Shown here piece by piece: positions 32,837 through 42,599 of a stretch of DNA of 64,000 nucleotides. Position 1 is the first letter of the stretch; each line of letters begins with the position of its first letter. This DNA is from Prorocentrum cordatum (taxonomy: Eukaryota; Sar; Dinophyceae; Prorocentrales; Prorocentraceae), in assembly GCA_963575745.1 (NCBI GenBank), contig CAUYUJ010000892.1, positions 297,766 to 361,765 of the forward strand, in the 5' to 3' direction. The notes below the pieces were generated by a model. That model ran no database searches. It had not been told where the DNA came from and worked only from the letters and a program-made list of their open reading frames with translations. The position numbers and the translations under genes are program-made.

Positions 32837-33786
32837 ATGGCAGAACACGTGATGCGGGCGACCGAGCACACGTTCGGCTTCAACATCGCGAACGGTGTGG
32901 CCAGGATGAAGGTGGAGTGCTTCCTGAAGGACGTCGAGGGGGGGCAGTGGCTCTCGGTCGAGCCGCCAGTGGGCGCAAAGGATCGGGCGAAGAGAACTAT
33001 GCACATGCACCTGGCAAGGCCCATCCTTGACCCAGGATCGGTGCATATGCCGTCCTGGCCGAGGTAGGAGGGCCTATGCACCGATCCTGGGCTCAGGATG
33101 GGCCTGGCCAGAATCGGTGCATGTGCATAGTTCTCTTCCCTCTAAAGGAGTGGCCGCTCTTCCCCACCGCGCAGATGCTGAAGGACGAGCTCGAGGAAAA
33201 GTTCAGCTTCTATTGCGGCAAGAAGATCTCGCTCTACCGCGCATAGCACGTGAACGGCCAGGTTCGCCGCGATGGAGATCCGTACGAGGACTGGCACGCC
33301 ATCAACCAGAACGCGGCGAAGTGGGGCGTCTACGTGCAGGTGGACTCGTTCGATATGAAGCCGGGCGACGGCCCCAGCGCGTGCGACATGCGCGGCGCGG
33401 GCAACGGCGTCGGCGACTTCGGCGACGGCGTCTACCTGAGCATCTACATTCTCGACGAGAAGTTCAAGGGGTGGTATAGGGTCGAGTTGGTCAACTCCCT
33501 TGCGACGTCGACGGCGACGTGCGAGGAGCTGAAAGCGGGCATCCTGGACAGGCTGAAGGTGGTCAAGTCGGACCGCAAGATTGCGAGCATGCGCGTCTAC
33601 AAGAACAACTTTGAGCACGTCCCGAAGCCCACGCCCATCCCGACTACGGACCACATCAAGGTCACTGGCAAGGGCAAGAACAGCCCGACCTTCACGGTGG
33701 CCCTGAACCCGAGCTTGAAGGTGGAGACGACCGAGGGTGACAGCTTGGGCAGCTCGTGGGCAGCGGCAGATGACACTCGGCAGTAG
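32837..33786 (+). CDS. Gene E: two-exon protein of unknown function
   Basis: ATG at 32,837. Exon 1 runs to 32,980 (VEPPVGAK); the intron is 32,981-33,147, and exon 2 starts EWPLFPTAQMLKDEL at 33,148 and ends in TAG at 33,784-33,786. The intron begins GA and ends AG and holds the TIR element described separately. Splicing at AAG|GA restores the frame in phase 0. One in-frame TAG lies at 33,244-33,246 (SLYRA before it, HVNGQVRRDG after it), so this copy is broken or uses an extra splice. The protein after it is about 178 residues of ordinary composition. No domain recognised. Confidence 0.6.
32983..33144 (+). mobile_element. Introner-like TIR element, copy 1
   Basis: 162 bp. Ends are inverted repeats sharing GAAGAGAACTATGCACATGC. 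It is flanked by the direct repeat AAGGA (32,978-32,982 and 33,145-33,149). The interior repeats GATCGGTGCATA and CCAGGATGGGCC phrases in both senses. It lies entirely inside a gene E intron, and the target duplication provides AG|GA at both edges. About as long as, and clearly related to, the element at 36,736. Confidence 0.88.
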
Positions 33787-34430
33787 GCAGTAGGCGCGCC
33801 AGCACCTGCGCTGACGACGGCACTTACAGAGCCTACGCCAGCGCCTACACCAGCCTACGACGGCACCGACTGCGCCTGCGCCAGCGCACATCGCCTACAC
33901 CTTCAGCGCCGACGCCAGCGCCTACGCCAACGACAATTTTTGGTGGGCCACGGCCGCGCTGCTCGTTTCGCCTCGGGACGCCCGAGACCGGTAAGCGTTC
34001 TTGGCTTCACGGCCACTGAGAAAGAATCGGGGGCGGAAAAGAGGAGGGCGATGACTGGGGGGGGTGGAAACCATGGCGGGGCCCATGATATATATATATT
34101 TCCCCAGATGTTACGCCGCCTTTTTTTGTTTCATCGTCCCTGGCCCCCCCGCTGGGCCGCGCACGCGCCGCCGGTCATGATTTGCACCCCCCCTCTTGGA
34201 CACCCCCCATTTGGCCGCTCCCGAGAGAAAAACTTCTTTCTCGATTCAAATGGCTTACTCTACGCATGTCCCGTCCCCCGACACAGCTACATCCTGGTGC
34301 GACCGAATGCCATGCTATGCTCGGCCCCGCGACTATGCGATGGAATGCTATGCTCAGCTTCCCGACGCTCTGCTACGCTATGCCACGTTGGGGGCGAGGG
34401 GCGGTCGGGGCCTGGCGTCGCTGACGTCGT
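33787..34430. other. Gene E downstream region
   Basis: A CGCCTACGCCAG-type short repeat at 33,785-33,935 follows the stop codon. Beyond it there is no supported gene: a TATATATA stretch at 34,090 and CTATGCT pentamers from about 34,310. Confidence 0.5.
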
Positions 34431-34580
34431 GAAGTCCGGCCGCTGGGCACTCCGGTCGCTGACGCTGTGAAGTCCAGCCGTGGCGAGGGGGGCACCGCAG
34501 CCGCTGACGGGGAATCCAGCCGCGGCGATCGGAATCCAGTCGCGAAGAGGGAATCCAGGCGCGGCGATGGGGGCCCAGAC
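34430..34580 (+). repeat. GAATCCAGCCGCGGCGA minisatellite, array 2
   Basis: Same unit as 32,525-32,655 (AAGTCCAGCCGTGGCGA, GGAATCCAGCCGCGGCGA). The two arrays bracket gene E about 1.9 kb apart. Confidence 0.85.
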
Positions 34581-34621
34581 ACAGTGCGTTGGAATCTGGT
34601 CAAAATGAGACCCCAAACGCG

Positions 34622-34742
34622 CCAGTGTTAGCCGTTTCTTTGTTCGAGAGTGTGAGCACTGCGAGCTTTGGGCGCAGCGCGGGGTCCCTCGGCCCACGGA
34701 CGAGGACATTGAGGCCCACGACAAGGCCCACCGCAACTATGA
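34622..34742 (+). CDS. Possible zinc-finger-like exon
   Basis: A short open block after a GCGCCAG acceptor-like site reads VRECEHCELWAQ, then DEDIEAHDKAHRNY. The spacing C-x2-C...H-x3-H resembles a C2H2 finger. It ends in the ATGATATGATG repeat. It may be a front exon of gene F. Too short to be secure. Confidence 0.35.
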
Positions 34743-34935
34743 TATGATGTGTTGCGCTATGTTATGCTACGCTATGCTGCAATGCTATACTATGATGTGC
34801 TCTGCTATGCTAAAGCCCAACGAAGCTAATATGAAGGTAAGCTAAGCTACGATAGACCTGAGCGAAGATGAAGCTAAACTAAGCTAAGATGAAATAAGCT
34901 AAGCTAAGATGAGATACGCAACGCTAAGCTCAGGG
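34742..34935 (+). repeat. TGCTATG/AAGCT short-unit repeat
   Basis: Same pentamer and hexamer families as 31,873-32,230 (TATGCTACGCTATGC then AAGCTAAGATGA). Confidence 0.8.
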
Positions 34936-35329
34936 GACGTAGCTGGGGGAACCGCGGGGCGGATGCCGGGGGAACCGCCCGGGGCGCTTTCCACGGCCCG
35001 GCCCATTAAGCCCAGAGGGTGAGTAAGAACCCTTCTAGCCTCTAGGCAGAGCCTAGGTAGGGAATAACATGTATCAATCCTCCTCAATTCCATTCAACCT
35101 CCAAACCGTTTGGTCCAAACCTCCATCAGCGGAGGAGGGGGGGGGGCGACGACGTTGGCGGCGAGAGGAGGAGGAGGGGGGGCGAGGAGCCCTCGTCAGC
35201 CTCCTCGCCCGCCGGCCCGATGGGGGCCCTGCCTCCAGCGCGGGCGCCGTCAGGCCTGGGCCGCGGCGGCCGCGGCTTGAGCGGCTTGGGCTTGGGCCGA
35301 ACGGGGGGGGGACGCTCAGGGTGGAAGGG

Positions 35330-35905
35330 GCGGAGGAGGAGGAGGGGGGGGAGGGGGGGTAGGAGGAGGGGGAGGAGGAGGAGGAGGAGGAGGAGAAATA
35401 ATATTCTCATGACTCATGACGATGATGACGAGGAGGAGAAGGGGGGGCGGAGGCGGGGGCGGAGGCGGGGGCGCAGGCGGAGGCCGCGGGGGAGCTCCCC
35501 AGTCGTTCCGATCTCTACTCTAGAGGTACCCTGGGTACCCTTGGCACCCTTGCCTCCTCGGTCCATCCAGCGCCACTTTCGCTGGCCGCGCCCCGCTCGG
35601 AAAGCTTCGAAATGCGCGTCCTAGGCCCTTGCATCCCATCGCCCATCGTCGCGCATCCTGCCTGTGCGCGCCCTCCTTGCTTGGCCAGGGCGACGCGCGC
35701 GATCCGATCCAGCGCCCAGGATCGCAGGATCGGGAGGGGGAGGAGGAGGAGGAGGAGGAGGAGGAGGAGGAGGAGGAGGAGAAGGAGGAGGAGGAGGAGG
35801 AGGAGGAGGGAGGAGCGAGGAGTGAGGACCCAGGACTCAGGACTGAGGAGGAGGAGGAGGAGGAGGAGGAGTGAGGAAGAGGAGGAGGAGGAGGAGCAGT
35901 CAGTT
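35330..35905 (+). repeat. GGA microsatellites
   Basis: AGG arrays at 35,330-35,398, 35,735-35,815 and 35,845-35,895. They are separated by GC-rich DNA without a supported gene. Confidence 0.85.
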
Positions 35906-36119
35906 AGTCAGTAAATTCAATCAGACAATCCAATCAGTCAGTCAGCCGCCCGAGTTGACTGACTCGTGCGTCTCCTCCTCCTCCTCTCTCCTTCTCTCGC
36001 CCTCCTCCTCCTCCGCCCGTTCCTCCGCCCTGCCCCTCCTTCCGTCTTCCGGAGCTCATTCAGTTGTGCAATTGTCCGGGCGCAGAGGCGCGCGCGGGCT
36101 TGGGCTGCCCGGAATGGCG

Positions 36120-36966
36120 CGGGAGCGCCTCGTGAGGTCGCTTGTCGCGTTGGCTCGCCTACGCGGCTATTGGGGCCAGCTGGGGAATTACTTGAAGGAC
36201 GGTCGCCATGCGATGAGTTTTTGGCCCCCATCTGCTCGCGGCAAGTCCCGCCACCGTCCCCGAGTTGCGGGTTATAGGCTTATGGGTTATATTATCTTGT
36301 TCGTTCGTGTGCCGGGCCAGTTGGAGGCAGTTTGCAAGTCTCGAGTTTCTTGTGGGGGTTGCCCGGTGGCTTCTTCGGGTTTGGTTGCTGGGGCTTCTTG
36401 GGGACCTCGTCGAGGCTTGCATTGCAGGGAGGGTCTTTGCAGGGTCTTTGCAGAGGTTCTTTGCAGGGTCTTTGCAAGGTCTTTGCAGGGGGCGGTGCGA
36501 TCGGGATATAATATATGATATATGATATATGTGACTGGGGGGGGGCCGTGCCCTTCGAAGATTCGCGGTTGGCCCCGAGAGGAAGTGAAAAACCGAGCGC
36601 GAGTTGACCGCGTGGTGCTTCGTCGCAGCTCCTGGGCCATCATCGCCGAGCTTGGCCCCAAGTTCCAGCCCGCGCTGGCAGCGTATCGGCGCATGACCAT
36701 CTCGATTCTCGCGATCTTCCGCGTGAGGAGCTATTTCGAGGAAAGAGAAGTATGCACATGCACCGATTCTGGCCAGGCCCATCCTGAGCCCAGGATCTGT
36801 GCATACGACCTCCTGCCTTGGCCAGGAAAGCCTATGCACCGATCCCGGGCACAGGATAGGCCTGGCCAGGATCGGTGCATGCGCATACTTCTCTTCGCCC
36901 GACTATTGGGGCCAGCTGGGGCAGTATCTGAACGAGGTGAAAAAGAGGGGCACCATCGCGCAGTGA
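36120..36966 (+). pseudogene. Gene F remnant with inserted TIR element
   Basis: Block 36,540-36,735 reads VVLRRSSWAIIAELGPKFQ and on to RVRSY. Block 36,903-36,966 reads YWGQLGQYLNEVKKRGTIAQ and TGA. The TIR element at 36,736 lies between them, and taking it out with one CTATT joins S-Y-W in frame. A diverged duplicate of the second block (YWGQLGNYLKDGRHAM) sits at 36,168-36,215, so part of the gene has been copied. Function unknown. No canonical splice sites surround the element, hence the pseudogene call. Confidence 0.45.
36736..36902 (+). mobile_element. Introner-like TIR element, copy 2
   Basis: 167 bp. Left end TCGAGGAAAGAGAAGTATGC; right end is the reverse complement of TCGGGCGAAGAGAAGTATGC. 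The inverted arms extend about 38 bp with few mismatches (through ATGCACCGATTCTGGCCAGG). It is flanked by CTATT (36,731-36,735 and 36,903-36,907). Same family as 32,983. Confidence 0.88.
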
Positions 36967-37188
36967 GGGCAAACGCGGCAGCCCGCAGCCGGGCCGAGTA
37001 GGGCCCCAGAGGGAGAGGACGGACTGGAGGAGGGTGGAGACGACGGGGGAGAATTGGGGGAGGGTGGGGGAGGCCGGGAGGACGAGGGCGAGGAGGACAG
37101 CGGAAGGAACGCAGACCTTGCACGCCAGAATGAGTTTCACTCGAATTTGCGTCCGGGGGGGGGGATAGCAAAGGGAGGTGCGCGACAT

Positions 37189-37387
37189 TCGGGCCGGGCG
37201 AAAGGGGGGGATTGGGAAAGGGGGGGTTACGAAATTTGCTGCATGCAGCTGGTTTCGCCTTCACCGAAGGGCCCATTCCTCGAGATATAGCCGCCTGCGG
37301 CGCCGGGGGGCGCCGGGAAAATCAGCTACGCGAGCTGATTCTCACCGCCCCCCCCCTTTGCTACCCCCCCCCTTTCGCCCGACCCGA
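37189..37387 (+). mobile_element. TCGGGC MITE-like element, copy 3
   Basis: 199 bp. Left end TCGGGCCGGGCGAAAGGGG; right end, reverse complemented, TCGGGTCGGGCGAAAGGGG. GACAT flanks it (37,184-37,188 and 37,388-37,392). Internal palindromes CTGCATGCAG and ATCAGCT-ACGCG-AGCTGAT. This is the best-preserved copy of the family. Confidence 0.92.
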
Positions 37388-37782
37388 GACATCTGATGCT
37401 GACGCACGCAGCTTCCTTTCTTATTCTGGCACCTCCCATCCCTTGGGCCGCGGTTGAAAAACCAGCTGCATCAGCATTTGTAGTCGCCGCCCTTTTCCAT
37501 CCCCCATTTTCGACCGCCCAGATCTTGCGCATGATGCGCGCATGGGACATGGATTCTGGGTCTGAACTTGCGGAAATGCCCCCTCCTCGCTCGCCCTTCC
37601 CCTCCTCCCCCCCCTCCTCAGCGACGGGGGCTGCGGCGATTTCCCAGAGAGGGGGGGCGATTTACAGAGCGGAATTTGCGGCGAGAGAACCCCCCGGAGA
37701 GTTGAGAACAGGAGGCGCGTTTAGCAAAATGGGCTTTGTTTTTTTTCGCCGCCGGCGGGTTCTGAAAGCTTGATATTTGCGA

Positions 37783-38300
37783 TCATCCTGGCAGCATTTC
37801 GATGTCAGTGGACCCCCCCGCGACGTCAGCGCCCCCGTCTGCCCCCCCCCTCTTCGATGTCAGTGCCCCCCTCCCGCGGGGGCTCCCAGGGGCCCCGTCG
37901 TCGATTTCCTCGACATGCTTATCGCCCCTCTCAGCCCAGGATTCCACGAGTGCATGTAGAAAGGAGGGCGCCGTTTTGTCTTTCACCCATGCCACCTGCT
38001 TAAATCTGATGTGTTTGTCGATTAGTAGAAGCCAAACCTTACCCCAGCAGAATATGCCCCCTCACAACCTCTGATTGAATTGCGTCGCGATGCTGGCCTT
38101 CGCCGTGGTTGTTGTTAAGGGCTGCGCAAATCGTTGGCATCCGTCGCAGAGCTCGGTTGGAATGCGCCAGCGCAGCTTCAGGATGCCCTCGTCAAGGCCT
38201 AGGTGTTCCAGTGACTGTACCATTTCAACCAGCGCGGCGTGCCAGAACTTGAAGTGGAAGCCGAGAAGTAGCGCTAGTTGCCCTTGCTCCGATGCGCAGT
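37783..38300 (-). pseudogene. Copia relic: pre-integrase and integrase fragment
   Basis: Reading leftwards from about 38,300, the frame gives FHFKFWHAALVEMVQSLEH, then ELCDGCQRFAQP (Cys pair of the pre-integrase zinc region) and ATQFNQRL. A TGA follows at 38,062-38,064, and then GGIFCWGKVWLLLIDKHIRF and KDKTAPSFLHALVESW, which align with the start of a copia integrase core. The first catalytic Asp is not preserved. The sequence breaks off at about 37,797 into a short GATGTCAGTGG-type repeat. RT and RNase H are absent. Confidence 0.65.
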
Positions 38301-39543
38301 ATCCCAGCTGTTCCTAGAATCGCTCGGGGTCAAAGCTCGGCTGACTCGCGATCTTCTTCCCAGGCCTATATTTTGAAATGCTCGGTGTTTCGCGGTCCGT
38401 GGAGCTGCCCCTGCATCAGGCCGGAACTGCTGGCCGGCTGAGGAGCCGGATCGGGAACAGGGGTGGCATCCTGTCTTCAACTGCGGGCGGCTCGAGCCCC
38501 GGCGGTCGTTCCGGCGGCGCCGCCGCCGAAGGTGGCGGCGCAAGATCACCGGGTTTCTCGCGGGGATAGGGTTCACGTTCTGGAGCAAATCTGCACCCTC
38601 GTGGTCTCGCAGCCGGCGCCTCCGCCTTCGCGCAGGGCTTGCGGCGCGGACATGTCCAGAACTGGTCCAAGATGGGGGGCCTTCTCATCGGCGATGATCC
38701 TGACCATGTCTCTTAGTAGCTGCCGACGCAGTCGGCCAGGATAAACTTTCGCCTTAGCAGCGCGACATGCGCCCTTGCGGCGTCCAGTTAGCCGCGCGAG
38801 AGGTCGCGCGCATTGACATGCATCTGAACCTCCCCGTAAAATGTTGTTATTTCCTTCATCGGGGACCCCTCTTCGTCTCGGAATCCGCGCCGGCACTGGT
38901 CGGCGATGTCCCCGAAGGTCTCGCGATTGATGTCGAATATCGACTTCGGGTGCGATTATGGGCAAGCGTTGCTGCTGTGAGGGCTCTACGCCGGGTAGTC
39001 GTCGGCCTTCGCGGCGCCCCGACATCCGCCGCTAATCCCCGCGAGAAGTGGCGCGCAGCGATCGGCGTGCATTCTGAAGAAAATTACCCGATCATTACTC
39101 TATCTTCTCGCGAAAAGACGCGATGAGCCGTTGATGTTCAGGGCGTCGCAGGCCCCATCCATACCTGAGGTCCGTAGGAAAAAGACACGATGTGGTTGGT
39201 CGGAACCCCGGCGACGATAATGGGCTGATTCCCGATTGGCGTTCCTGAAACTCGACCTCCTTGGTGTTGCGCTTGATGGGGCGCTCGAGGAAGCGCTCGC
39301 AATCGTCGGGCGTAATCACTGGAAGCTCCGACTTCGCATGGAATCTTCATGGCACCCCAACGTCGGATTTACCGTGCTTATCTTGCTCCAGTTGGTCCAA
39401 GTCGATAGGGATGCAATCATGATTGCATATGTGATCTCTGAAGCTCGACCACGTATTGCAGTAGTGCTGGTGATTTGTGATATGATGGTTCTGCGGGGGA
39501 CCCATATTGACTGTGAAAACTCTCTGAACTGGATGTTTCTCTC

Positions 39544-39628
<85 letters not shown>

Positions 39629-40092
39629 CAGGTCTCGGTCTCGTCGGAGTCCGTAAGTATTCAGATGATGGCCTCGCGATCGTCGTCGCCCATTGGCGCG
39701 CCAGCTCGCCTTTTCGAAACTACGGGTACCGTCATTGACTGCGCCTGTCTCATGCGTCGTATCTCGTCTTGAAATAATTGTTTGCACCTCCGTCTCCACG
39801 GCGCCCATGATCTTCGCGCCGGTTTGTGTTTCCACGGGCGCGTTGGTCATCGCGGCGTTGAGCTCGCTCTCGGCGTGGAAGACTGCTGGGCGATGATCCT
39901 CGCCCTGACTGAGTTCGTCGCCCATCTCCTGTCCGCCTGCCATTATCGGTTCCAGGTACTTTATCAGCTGTTTGCGCAGGTGCAGGCCCGCCCCCATCGG
40001 GGCTGTCGCAATTGCCCATCGAAATCACGTCGCGGCCCGAGTCAGCGCGCAGCAGTCGGATCTACGCCGGCCCCCCGCGGCGCCCCCCGCAT
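38300..40092 (-). pseudogene. Copia relic: linker between protease and integrase
   Basis: Fragmentary - strand frames without clear domains, although GRLRRQLLRDMVRI near 38,700 resembles the segment after the MTase-like module in related elements. It contains the 84-bp homopolymer at 39,545. Confidence 0.4.
39545..39628 (-). repeat. 84-bp uninterrupted poly-T (poly-A on - strand)
   Basis: Eighty-four consecutive T. On the - strand it is poly-A lying inside the copia relic and keeps the frame open as poly-Lys. Confidence 0.97.
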
Positions 40093-41337
40093 TCACCGAG
40101 GGGAAAATGTCGCCGGGGCGCCGCCCACGAAGGGAAGCGCGCCCGCAAACATTGGGGCCATGAACGCAACGGCGGGCCCCGGCGGGAACAGGCCTGGGCA
40201 GTAAGAGCCGGGGCCTCCGATGAGGTCGCCAGTAAAGGTCGCTTTCTCGAGCATGGGCATGCCGAGCGGCACCGTCGATGCCCCAGCGCTTGGCGCCGGC
40301 GCCCCGCCGACGCTAGTGAACTCGGCGGTCGTCGGCGCGATGTCGTAGCTGATGCCAAGAGGTTCGAGCACGTCCTCGTAGCAGTCCAAAAGGGCGCCGG
40401 CGCCCCTGATGCCTGACGCTGCACCTGGGTCGCAAAGAAGTCCTCGTCGCTTCGGGCCTCTGACGGCGTGGAAGGTGCCCTCGGTGGCCCCTGTCGGGAA
40501 CATGGGTCGACCACAGGGTTCAAGTCCTCCGGGATCGGTGCATCGCGGCAGTCGGCGTCGTCGCTGACCCCGAAAGTCTTGGCCAGAAGATCCGAAGTCC
40601 ACACCTCGGCTGGATGATGACACAATAGATGCAATGTCGTCGCCCATGGCGGCTGTTGTCGTCGGCCTCGATATGGTGGGAGGTGTCGGGTGTTCCTGCC
40701 GAGGAGTTCGGGGCGATTCGTCGCCTGCGACGGCAATCCATGATACCGGTGGCGCAGACGGCATCGGCGATGGCACTTCGAGAGGTCCACGTCGCGATGG
40801 GGCGTTCTCGTCGTCAGCGCGCCATGCTAGAAGACCCACGCCCCGTCTCAGCGCTGATCCCGTCCCGGAAAAGCCGGCATCAGATTGTTCGCGCCCCCCG
40901 CCGATCTTCGGGGCGGCGCCGACGCGCTTGCCGCGGGGCGCGTTGACAAAGCCTTGGCGGCGCCAATCACCCTCGCACTCGTCGCCCTCATATTCTTCAT
41001 CATGCACTTGCCGTCGTCCTTTGACGTTGCCTTCCTTACCTTTGCTCTTACCTCTGCCACTTCGATTGCGATCTCGGCGAGGGCGCCAGCCGCGTCGATT
41101 GCCGCACTTCTCACCACGATCGTTATTGCCCTTGCTCTGGCCCCTGCTATCGGTCTTGCCGCCGTTGCCATTGCCGCAAGGAGAGCCTTTGCCGCGCTTG
41201 CGGTCGTCCTGCTGTTGGTTAACTTTGGCGTCGTCTTTCGCTGGGCAAGCAGGGGCGCCGCGCGATTCGAGCCGCATTCTGAACGCCCCCGCCCGCCACC
41301 CTTGCCGCGCCCTCTGCCACCTGCGCCGCCTCTGCAC
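40093..41337 (-). pseudogene. Copia relic: Gag C-terminus and aspartic protease
   Basis: A - strand frame of 414 codons. The front is basic and Gly/Arg-rich; near 41,290 the stretch RMRLESRGAPACPAKD looks like a zinc knuckle with its Cys and His largely lost. Near 40,435 it has LLCDPGAASGIRG, the protease active-site loop in which DPG stands where DTG or DSG is usual. The + strand copia element at 58,911 has the same DPGA. The end at 40,093 is a stop. Confidence 0.6.
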
Positions 41338-41477
41338 ACGTCGCTGCCGGACGAGAGGTCATCCTGATGATCGTTGCTTTCCCAACTTGAATCGTCCCGA
41401 TCTGAGCTCTTCCAATCACCGCCTCCCCAATGGGCATCGTGATCGACCCATTCGTAGTCGCGCCAGTCGCCCTCGCC

Positions 41478-42480
41478 TCACCAGGGGCCGTCGCCGCGGA
41501 AGCCAACGAAATCGTCGGCGTGGCTCTTTGCTAGATCTGCTTTTGCCATTATGCTGAAGAGTCCTTTGATCTCGCCATATCTGCTCAGGTCCCCGTCCAC
41601 TTCCAGCTTGACGTCGTCGATCGTCCGCCGTGGTAATTCGCAGCCTGATAGCAGAAGGTGTGACCGTCCGACGGCGTTGATCTCCAAGCCCGCTGTCCAT
41701 GAGGCCTCGTCATACACCATCGCAAATGCTGCGATATGCTGCGCTGGGTCTCGAGAGCCTCGTCGAAACGCGAGGAACTTCTCAATATGCATCGTCACGT
41801 TGTCCTTCTCGTGAAATCCGTATTCTTGTCCCAACCATCACGTAAGCTGTGAGAGCCCACTTGGTTGAGCCTCGATGCCACGCTGTGGGTCTGCTGGAAC
41901 CACCGGGAGGGCGAAAGCATTCTCGCCCGCGCAGCTCAGGCCGTCGCGCTCCACGGTGAAGCGGACGGCCCGCTTCCTGACGCCGCCCTGGAGTCTGTTC
42001 AGGATCAGTACTGCTGCGATGGACTCGTCGGCCTCGTTCTTTGTCCGCCACCATATGGATATATTCTGGAGGTACTTCCAAACCGAATATCGCTGCAGAC
42101 CAGGCGTCCATCCTGGCGGGGCATTCCTCATATATTCATCCAGTGATAGTGTCTCACTTCATGGCGTCGTCATGTCTTCTCTGTACTGATGCGGATAATC
42201 GTAGTCTCGTGTCTGCTGAATTCTCAAGCTCGACACGTGTCCGAAAATGCTGACCAATATCAAACCAAACAACTGTTTTATTAATCCGCGTAGCCCTCTG
42301 AAGGGCGCCTCTGGGTCCACGTGCTGGACCTCCGTGATGCCGAGTTCCGCCTTGGGGTCCGTCTGAGCTCTGATGTCGTTCAGGGGCGCGTTGGTCCTTG
42401 GCGCGAAGTTCTCGGGGTAGTCCGAGACGCTGCACATGTTCCCGATCTGGTCGATCAGTTCGATGTCGTCCATCGCGCCA
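41478..42480 (-). pseudogene. Copia relic: Gag N-terminal part
   Basis: From about 42,131 leftwards: PPGWTPGLQRYSVWKYLQNI, SIWWRTKNEADESIAAVLI and then, after a stop near 41,837, GQEYGFHEKDNVTMHIEKFL and further helical sequence to 41,478. The order and the PPGW...P opening resemble the capsid part of dinoflagellate copia Gag. A short frame from 42,473 (MDDIELIDQIGNMCSVSDYP) may be the N-terminus. Stops and frame breaks show decay. Confidence 0.6.
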
Positions 42481-42599
42481 GCGAGATGTCGCCTGCGGCG
42501 CGGCGCGCGCGTGGGGGCTGGGCAGCTCCGCTACCAGAGCAGAGATCCCTTTTATCCTTGACCCGGTGGTTCCAGAAAACATACCCATCTGTCTCTGAC

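Noticed and set aside
37396-37773. A 125-codon frame with a hydrophobic start
   Set aside because: Composition is uneven, there is no neighbour support, and it begins just after a MITE; too weak to call.
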